From the NCBI GenBank assembly GCA_951799445.1, contig OX637292.1, positions 20,215,296-20,279,295 of the forward strand: a stretch of DNA of 64,000 nt, written 5' to 3'. The translations under genes were made by a program, and so were the position numbers. The notes beneath the pieces were generated by a model, which was given only the letters and a program-made list of their open reading frames with translations, made no database searches and was not told the origin of the DNA. This document shows, in pieces, positions 50,008 to 64,000 of the stretch (the first letter of the stretch is position 1; every line of letters begins with the position of its first letter). The stretch is from Pseudisothecium myosuroides. Lineage: Eukaryota > Streptophyta > Bryopsida > Hypnales > Lembophyllaceae.

Positions 50008-51624
50008 TGACTTAGTGAGCTGCCTGGAGCATCAAGAAATTAGGGACCGATGAAAATCTATGCATTTAATTGACTTCCTGCCACCTTTAGATCTCAAACA
50101 GACATGAACTTGTGATCAAATTTTTCTGCCTGATTGCTCTGCCTGAAATTCTGAGGGGAGGGTAAAACAGTCTCAACTTTTCATGAGTCTTGTGTTTAAG
50201 AGGCGTCCGTCCAAAAGACAATGAAAATGCATCAAGTTGAGTCCTAAGGAAGCTTAAACAAGACAATTTTGGTGCTCTCGTGCTCATGGGTTGTAAATAT
50301 GTTGCTCACAAGTTTAATACGGAGTAGAATTTTTTTTGTGACTACCGATCCTAGACCTCAACTACCTTGATTCAAGCTCTCTATACACTGCAAACAATTG
50401 TTACCTATATTTTAGTTTCAGGTTGACTGATTGTCAGGAGAGAGGCAAAAGCCTAAATTCTAATTTTGGCTTGAAAGACTGTCAAGTGAGCAGTTATTCT
50501 CTCACTTCTTGAATGTTTCATTCTCTAATAATATCACATCTTTTTTTCTCTCACCAGTTTGGAATCTCAGGGAGAGGACATGTATTCAATTCAAACTCAC
50601 TTTTTACTCCTACCTGTACAATTGAACTTTGATATCTCACAAGAAGTTAACATTGCATGAGAAGGTGATAAAAAATAATTTAACAAGTGTGAATTTTTTC
50701 AGGATCTCAAGTACTTCTTTATTATCACTTTTACATACACCACTATAGTGCCATAAACTCCATGTAATCACTTAATGTTTGAGTTGTGACGTTGATGAGT
50801 ATGTTAAAACTCCATGTAATCACTTAATGTTTGAGTTGTGACGTTCATGAGTATGTTAAAAGCTCAAGGTGTTTATGACAATCAACACTACCCTTACCGA
50901 CATTGGCAATCGAAACAATAGCCATTCACTTCCGTGTGATTGTGACAAGGAACACAATTAACAAACCAAGTAAAGAAGTTGGATTGTCTTGTTGCAAAAA
51001 TAATTTCAAGTGTATTGATATTCAAAATGTGATGTAGTTAGTTCTTTTATTAATTCCACAAGTAGAGGTTTTATCCAAATTGAGCATATGATAAACCGCT
51101 GATGGAAAGTTTTCAATACTATTTTTCCACTGCTATGTTATAAATTCAATTCAGAGCACAAATTTTATTTTTATAGCTTGTTATTAAACAAACACGGGGA
51201 ATCTTCTATTGCATATTATAGTCTTGAATGATCAAATTTGTTTAAATTCTCAATCGATAAAAAATTCCTTAAAATATGTACTTTGTTCTAAAATTATACT
51301 AATGAAATTCCTCTAAAAGGAGATTCAATAGTCTCCTTTGATGTAAAGAAGTGACAAATGCTTTGTATTTTAGTGTATGGTTGATTGCATTGGTACAAGG
51401 AAGTGTGGCCTTAGTTTTTCCCTCAGCCCGTAGGTGTTTTTTAGATTCTCAAAGCCCCAAATGCAAGACTCACTATATTTACTACTTTAAATAAAAAAAT
51501 TAAGGTGCAAAAATTCCAATGTTTTTATTGCAATGGATAAATGTAAAAACCCCTATCTCTATTGAAGTGGTTAATTTTGCATGTTGTGACCTCCAAAGGA
51601 AATTACAAAGGCCATGATTCCAAA
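50008..51624. other. Intergenic region after RPB11
   Basis: Presumed 3' UTR then AT-rich spacer. Contains the 52-bp duplication listed separately; otherwise nothing recognised. Confidence 0.4.
50757..50860. repeat. 52-bp tandem duplication
   Basis: Two head-to-tail copies of a unit starting actccatgtaatcactt and ending gagtatgttaaa, with one G/C difference. The duplication is recent by its identity. Non-coding. Confidence 0.9.
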
Positions 51625-51626
51625 TA

Positions 51627-52190
51627 CTCCCTCCTTCCTATAATACTAGCCTTTTTTTGTAGTAATGAAAGTATTATGGATTGATAAATGATTTTTTAGT
51701 GCATTTTGCAATCAAGTGATTTTACAATGTGTGCAATGTATCCTCTCAAGTGCAAAATAAGTGGACGTGGCTTTTAATTATAGGCAAAGAAAGATCACAA
51801 AGTTGCAATAGTTTAAAAGTGCCACATATTAATAAGATGGGCTTTGTAGACAAGGAAAACCTTGAGGAAAACTTCCTATGTAACTACATTGCCCTTTGAT
51901 CGAGTGTGTTTAGATTTGTAAAAGGACAATTAGGAATTCAATACATTTAGTGAAAAATTTATTGTCTTTTGGTATTTGACCCAACCGACTTCAAATTGCT
52001 ATTAAAATTATTAAAAAAATGATTTACAAAGTGGATATTATATCAGGTATTTTGTGCTTCATTTCATTAGTTAACGTCAAAAAGAAAGGAAATAATCTTC
52101 AACCCTGAAATTGGATCTGAAATAAAGGAGACAAGTAATTTGGGACAAATGAAAAAATCAGAAGAGATTAGTATTATGGAACATAGGGAG
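51627..52190. mobile_element. Stowaway-like element, 564 bp
   Basis: The left end is CTCCCTCCTTCCTATAATAC. The right end, read inward, is CTCCCTATGTTCCATAATAC. TA lies at both outer sides, the target duplication of mariner/Stowaway elements. It is longer than most Stowaway MITEs. No transposase frame. Confidence 0.75.
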
Positions 52191-52309
52191 TATGAATTCA
52201 AATTTTCCAAATTTTATCATGTCCATGTAAAAATTATTTCTTGCATATTTTACTAGGGTGAAAAAAGTTGTTAGCATCTTGATTCTATGCGAAAAGTAAG
52301 AAAATGTTA

Positions 52310-52877
52310 CTCCCTCCGTCCCAAAATGATCTTCCTGTTGACCTTCACTTTTTGTCTCAAAATGATCTTCTTGTTGTAGTTTGTGACTTGCGAATTGGTC
52401 AAATTTGACTTTTGATTGCTATTGGGGACCAACAAAACAACTTTGAGTAGTAGTTCCCCCTCCATTCATGCAATCATTAGTCAAAAGATAAATAAAATGA
52501 TTAATGGGGTCAGTCAACACTGTTTGTTCGTATTTTTTGCATCTCTTTGAATATTGCCCAATTGAAGGAGATGAAGCTTTTGGAGCTTGAATAAAAGGCC
52601 ACACATGGGCTTAGGCATATATTAGATGCCTACAAAATGATGACCTCACTTTCAACAATTAATTGACCACTGGTGATCTTTGAAAATGCCCAAGAAATTC
52701 TACTTTTCAATATTCCAAAAACTACATTTCAAAAAGGACTTTGAAACTCAAAGTTTCTAGAATGCTAGGAGTACACCAAACTCTACTTACAGCACAAAAC
52801 AGGTTTTTAAAATGTTATTTTTTGCCTTAATCTAGAATGTTTTGTCCAACAGGAAGATCATTTTGGGACGGAGGTAG
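52310..52877. mobile_element. Second Stowaway-like element, 568 bp
   Basis: The left end CTCCCTCCGTCCCAAAATGA continues tcttcctgttg. The right end, read inward, is CTACCTCCGTCCCAAAATGA, continuing tcttcctgttg. TA lies outside each end. A second copy of the subterminal motif (tctcaaaatgatcttcttgttg) lies just inside the left end. Non-coding. Confidence 0.85.
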
Positions 52878-52955
52878 TATTTTTTTGCACAAAATTTTGC
52901 CACTTTGCTACACAAAATACACAAAGTCCATCTTGTGAAAAGGACATTTAATTTT

Positions 52956-53185
52956 TTAACCCTTAAACGTCAACATGGATGTTTGGCGTCTGATGGATGA
53001 CACACAATCCATCTAGTAGGAGAGAAGTCCAACTATTCATCCTCGGAATTTTGTTGTGAAAAGGGAAGCTCTTCTACAATAGTTTGACTTCCAATAAGTG
53101 CTTTTGCTATTTCTTAAGTCAATGATTCACACGGTAATGAAAAGGGATGATTTCCAGGGTCACTTGTTTGTCCTTTGAGGGTTAA
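52956..53185. mobile_element. TTAA-flanked MITE, 230 bp
   Basis: Begins TTAACCCTTAAACGTC and ends GTCCTTTGAGGGTTAA. Read in reverse, its start (TTAACCCTCAAAGGAC, then gtgaccctggaaatcat) matches the unit of the tandem array at 8498-9480. It ends about 530 bp upstream of the MCM2 start codon. Confidence 0.75.
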
Positions 53186-53465
53186 ATACAAAATAGTCAA
53201 ATTTATGCTATATTTTAAAACAAGTAGCCAAATTATACCAAGGTATAACCTAGATCTCACGTAGATATCAGCATGTATTACCCAAACATCACATGAGTAT
53301 TGAAGAAATAGCTGTCCACGTCTCCAAAATCAATACAGAATCACAGGGAAGCAAAATGCAATTCCTCTTCATACCCGGACCCGGAACACCCACTCACCCC
53401 CCACCCCATTCCGGGCATAACACTCCCGCCATCTTCCGCCAATCACAGCCGTCCCAACAGGCAAG

Positions 53466-53474
53466 TTTCCCGCC
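53466..53474 (+). promoter_or_regulatory. E2F-type site upstream of MCM2
   Basis: TTTCCCGCC, the consensus E2F/DP binding site, 244 bp upstream of the MCM2 start codon. A second CCCGCC lies near 53425. E2F control of MCM genes at G1/S is well established in plants and animals; binding here is inferred from the motif only. Confidence 0.6.
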
Positions 53475-53717
53475 AACTCGACTTCAGTCATCTTCCCCCC
53501 TCGGCTGAGCCTCCCACCCCTCCATCCCCCGTCGCAGCGAAAGCTTCGTCGCCGCCATCGCCATGATCACCTTCCCCCATCACCCATCCCCATCCCACTG
53601 ACACACCATCTCTCTCCAACAATCCAGCAACCCATTCTGCCTCTTTTTTCCGACCTTCTCCGAGGTCGGTTTGAACAGCATTGGAGGTTCTAGGGAAGAA
53701 GCACCGTAGCCGCAACA

Positions 53718-60517
<6,800 letters not shown>

Positions 60518-61002
60518 AAGCTGACGATTTTGCACTGTGTACGCGTGCATTGTACAAAACCTGTAGATTTGCGCTTGGTTAAATTCTCTGAAATATTTCC
60601 CAGACATCTTTTAAATAGATTATGTTGAGATTCACATTTGATGTGCCAAGAGCATTGGTGTAGCAAAAACGTATCAGTGAATTATTTGATACAAATTGAC
60701 GCATGTCAGCTAGCCTTACCGGACTACATCCATATCTTTTAATTCAAGTGTGATGACTTTACATCCCGGTATTGGTCAGTCCTAATCCTCATGTTTGGAA
60801 TATTGATATTTGCTTGTAAGACGTAGTCTCCTTACTGATTTATTTATATAATCTTGCCTCTTACCAGCAAGGCCAAAACGAGTGGTCATTGTTTTAACAG
60901 GTTTTGGCCCTGCATTACTCAAAATGTAAAAGATTGAAATTCTTTTTTTTTCCTGCAAATCATCTATAATAGCTGCTTTGTGATAATGATCAGCTTCTGC
61001 CA

Positions 61003-61273
61003 TTCGAATGTTGTTTGCACTTATTCAAATTATTATATTTGCCTGTTAGTCATGCAAGCAGATCTTTATCTTGAGAAAGAGTCACCCATTGATTGTGTTT
61101 TGTCGACCCATGATGGTTGGTCTTAGAAGTTGATGGGGCCTCTTCCCATTTGTTGTTCCAGGAAGTTTCCATTGAATGTTCATAAGTTTCTTGAAATTTT
61201 GAACCCCCTACATTGAGGGCCCAGCTTGGTCCAAGGGTAATTTAGGTTCGAATGTTGTTTGCACTTATTCAAA
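61003..61273. repeat. 27-bp direct repeats around a 217-bp segment
   Basis: The sequence ttcgaatgttgtttgcac, continuing ttattcaaa, is present identically at 61003-61029 and 61247-61273. The segment between ends gggcccagcttggtccaag, then ggtttcg-like bases. It could be a target duplication around an insertion or a local duplication. It lies in the 3' flank of MCM2. Confidence 0.6.
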
Positions 61274-62330
61274 CTTCAATAATTCAAAACTTACTTATAC
61301 AATATCGAGATAATTTGTATCTAGTGTGGTTTAACTTTGAGCACATATGCAAGACAAAGAATATTTTAAAAAAGTTGGAAGATGAATGATAATATCAATT
61401 TTCAAGACCTTTTTGAGCAATTATTGTATTTAAAAACTTGAAATGGCAAAACTAACATCTAAGGTAGTTGCACCCATAACCATCACCTCTAAAATCTTAG
61501 AAAATTTGTGGAAGTGAATAGATGTGATCACAACAATGTACTACATTTGAACATTAGATCCTAGTATTGATATTAGGTGCATCTGCACTAGGCTCTTCAA
61601 AAATTCACAACTTATTCTCACAGTATCCAAATAATACATTCGAAAATGCAGAAGCATTATTTTTCTCTTGCTAATAGGATCCTATAATTTGTTGGATGTT
61701 TATTAATAATAATCACATTCAAAAACCTTATTTTGACAATTATGGGTGCTACTACCTTAATTGGGGTTGACTTTACAATAGTAAGACATGTTGAAAAATA
61801 TGTAATTTTTGTTGAAGGTGTAACGTAGTCTTATTATGTACCATGGCTAAGTGACTGTGGAAAATTGTCCCTTTTGACATTGTATGAATAGTTGACCTAA
61901 AAAAATCCAAAAGCACACATTGGAAGTCAAACTATTATACAAGACTTTCTCTTTTCATGCAAAATTTCGAGGATAAAGAATTGCACTTCTGTCCTGCATA
62001 GAAGGATTCTCTGTCATTCATCGACTGAAAAATGGCCACAACATCATTTATGGGTTGTGGGTGCTCCCACCTTACCTTCCATAGTCTTTCAAACTTGACA
62101 TAAGAAGTCTTGAGTCTTGACCCGGGCAACTCCGGCAGGCAACTCCTTGACGGACTTCACCGAGATAAGAAGAAGACGTCGACGAAGATACCGAATGACC
62201 ACTTCCTTAGTCAGATCGGATGAACAGAAGCCGGCCTCTACATCCGCCCGTCTGCCACTAGATGTGGCGTCGGACCCGCTAAATTAGGGGAACTGCGCCA
62301 GCACAATAGCGCGTGTCGGCCGCCCCAGGA
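61274..62330. other. Spacer with a dispersed repeat
   Basis: AT-rich to about 61900. At 61960-62040, gcacttctgtcctgca, ggattct.tgtcattcat and ctgaaaaatgg match the sequence right after the tandem array (9465-9520). From about 62110 it becomes GC-richer promoter sequence. No gene seen. Confidence 0.5.
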
Positions 62331-62335
62331 CACGC

Positions 62336-62342
62336 TATAAAT
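62336..62342 (+). promoter_or_regulatory. TATA box of the AT74-like gene
   Basis: TATAAAT in a GC-rich setting (cacgctataaatgcc). A transcription start about 30 bp downstream would begin a leader whose first exon may end at 62428 (ACTG|GTGAGT). A plausible acceptor is the AG at 63400-63401 (cttcttgcag), giving a leader intron of about 970 bp. This is inferred from motifs only. Confidence 0.5.
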
Positions 62343-62561
62343 GCCTACGATCTTGCACAGCAGCATCAGACTATCATTCAGAGCCTTCATTTTTTTGTCG
62401 ACAGATTGTGCGTTGGTGACGATCACTGGTGAGTCTCTCTAGCATCTGACCACAGGAATTGCGGGTCGTCTCTTGTCGAAGCGAGGTTGAATTCGAAGTC
62501 GTGAGTTCAAATTCGCAAAAACGGTGGTCGCCTTCTTCATGTGGTCGGTGAAATAGACGGT

Positions 62562-62615
62562 GAAGTGGAGTGGAGTGGAGTGGAGTGGAGTGGAGTGGAA
62601 TGGAGTGGAGTGAAG
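62562..62615. repeat. (GGAGT)n microsatellite
   Basis: About ten pentamer units of ggagt with one ggaat variant, flanked by imperfect gaagt units. It lies inside the proposed leader intron of the AT74-like gene. Confidence 0.9.
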
Positions 62616-63475
62616 TAAGCGAAATTTTAGTTTGTTTACTGTTGGCTATGGCAGAGTTTTCGTAGTTTTTGCGCTTGCAAGCAGATTTAGGGGTCTGGGA
62701 TGTATTTATCGGTAAATATGTTCGTGATCAGTGGGGTCGGTAGGATCATTCTCTTGGTCAGGATGATTTATATTATTTTCTGCGAGTGGCGTCTGGAGAG
62801 TGTTGGAAAGGAATTCGTGAATGGGTTGTGATAGCCGTGATTCGGAATTTTGGTAGCCGTGAAGTCATACTCTGTTAGCGCGTGATTTGACCTAGAATTT
62901 GTGATTGTATTGGTGGTGCAGTTTGGAGCTTTTGGCTACGAGGTGGAGGAAGTGCGTTTCTGAGCTGCGTTTTGGGCATCACAGGATAAAGGTATAAAAA
63001 TTTATTAAAGCATGGTTTGCAATTGAATTTTATTCAGTTATGAGGTGTTAAGGATCTGTGATTAGGTTTAGGGGAAGGAAACCTTGTTTTAGGTTCATTT
63101 TTCAAGATTAGGTCAAATCAGTAGAGTTTTCTGTTAACGTTGTCGAAGCGCGGGTGCTGACTTTGTGTCAGTAAGAAAGTAGGAGTGAATATAAAACTGT
63201 TCAGCAAATTCATGACCCGATTGAATCTTGTGTTGCTGAAATGTTTTTTTGGGTCGTTTATACTTGTTTTTAGAATTCGGGTTGAAAGCTGTATGAATTA
63301 GTGGATAACCCCCGTTAGGTTATTGTTTGGACTTTTTCGGGATTAGCCTAGAAACTTGACAACGAAGATGGTGGCAGGCTCGTAATGGTTTCTTCTTGCA
63401 GCAGGGACGTGGAGACTGACTTATGTTGTGTATGCATGGTCGCCAGGAAGGTAGAAGAGTTCGTATAGGAGATGA

Positions 63476-64000
63476 ATGGCTGAAGACGGGAAGTCAAGGA
63501 GGCCTACACGCATAATCCTGGTACGGCATGGTGAAAGCGAAGGAAACGTTGATTCGAAGAAGTATTGCCACATTGCAGATCCCAAGATTCGCCTAACTGA
63601 GGCGGGGGCAAACCAGGCTGCGAAATGCGGTCAAAAGATACGAAGCATAATCGAGAAAGACAACAAGGATGGTGACTGGCTGGTTCACTTTTACGTTTCC
63701 CCGTACAAGCGGACCTTGTGTACTTTGAAGCAGATCGGACGTGCTTTTGACAAAGAACACATCGTTGGCGTGCGGGAAGAACCTCGTATCCGGGAGCAGG
63801 ACTTCGGAAATTTCCAGAACAACAACAAAATGAAAGCCGTGAAGGAAGTAAGACAACGATTTGGACGATTTTTTTATAGATTCCCAGAAGGCGAATCAGC
63901 TGCGGATGTCTTCGACCGTGTGACCAGTATGTACTCTACTCGCTTGTCTGTTTGGAGTCTTTTCCTTTGATGAAGAGGGCAGTATGTGGTTATTGTGCAT
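63476..64000 (+). CDS. AT74-like histidine phosphatase (partial, first exon)
   Basis: The first coding exon runs 63476-63926, ending before a GTATGT donor; the rest lies beyond the right edge. The product belongs to the histidine phosphatase (phosphoglycerate mutase-like) superfamily, closest to plant AT74-type proteins. The catalytic motif is ILVRHGESEGN with His18. Further phosphate-pocket motifs are SPYKRTLCT and REEPRIREQDFGNFQ, the last carrying the acid residue. The substrate is not known for this group, so a mutase reaction should not be assumed. The start is ATG 63476 (MAEDGKSRRP). A four-codon upstream ORF (ATG at 63472) overlaps it in another frame. The in-frame reading past 63926 is intron. 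Confidence 0.9.

Overview
The window is plant nuclear DNA. It carries spliced genes with GT-AG introns, a plant-type plastid glutamate-cysteine ligase, plant-type ALKBH9/10 and AT74-like proteins, and many MITE-class transposable elements in AT-rich spacers. The species cannot be fixed from sequence alone. The GSH1 enzyme lacks one cysteine of the CC1 disulfide found in rosid-type enzymes, so a non-rosid is likely; an early-diverging land plant is possible but unproven.

Layout, left to right. 1-1.7 kb (minus): C-terminal part of a PHD-finger protein of the IDM1-like acetyltransferase type, running off the left edge. 3.7-7.7 kb (minus): a complete ALKBH9/10-type RNA demethylase gene of 8 exons with a tandemly duplicated N-terminal exon. 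8.5-9.5 kb: a four-copy tandem array. 9.7-24 kb: an AT-rich, gene-poor stretch with two GC-richer ORF regions of unknown origin (15.6-17.6 kb) and a nested set of TTAA-flanked elements (18.4-20.9 kb). 24.7-28.9 kb (minus): glyoxalase I, 7 exons. 30.6-36.6 kb (minus): GSH1, 15 exons. 37-48 kb: repeats, including a GC-rich element with 255-bp inverted ends. 48.1-50.0 kb (plus): RNA polymerase II subunit RPB11, 5 exons. 51.6-53.2 kb: three MITEs. 53.7-60.5 kb (plus): MCM2, 17 exons, with an E2F-type site upstream. 62.3-64 kb (plus): promoter, leader and first coding exon of an AT74-like histidine phosphatase, cut by the right edge.

The exon models were read by hand. Each complete model closes in frame with all intron phases consistent: ALKBH 541 aa, GLX1 194 aa, GSH1 504 aa, RPB11 117 aa, MCM2 917 aa. 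GSH1 makes the limiting precursor of glutathione, and its same-strand neighbour glyoxalase I uses glutathione as cofactor, so these two genes form a functionally related pair. The other genes (transcription, replication licensing, RNA demethylation, chromatin) show no obvious shared pathway.

The most unusual content is a family of elements with ends like TTAACCCCTAAAGG, bounded by TTAA at both sides as in piggyBac-type insertion. Members are nested three deep at 18.4-20.9 kb, fill most of a glyoxalase I intron, and seem to have seeded the tandem array at 8.5-9.5 kb.
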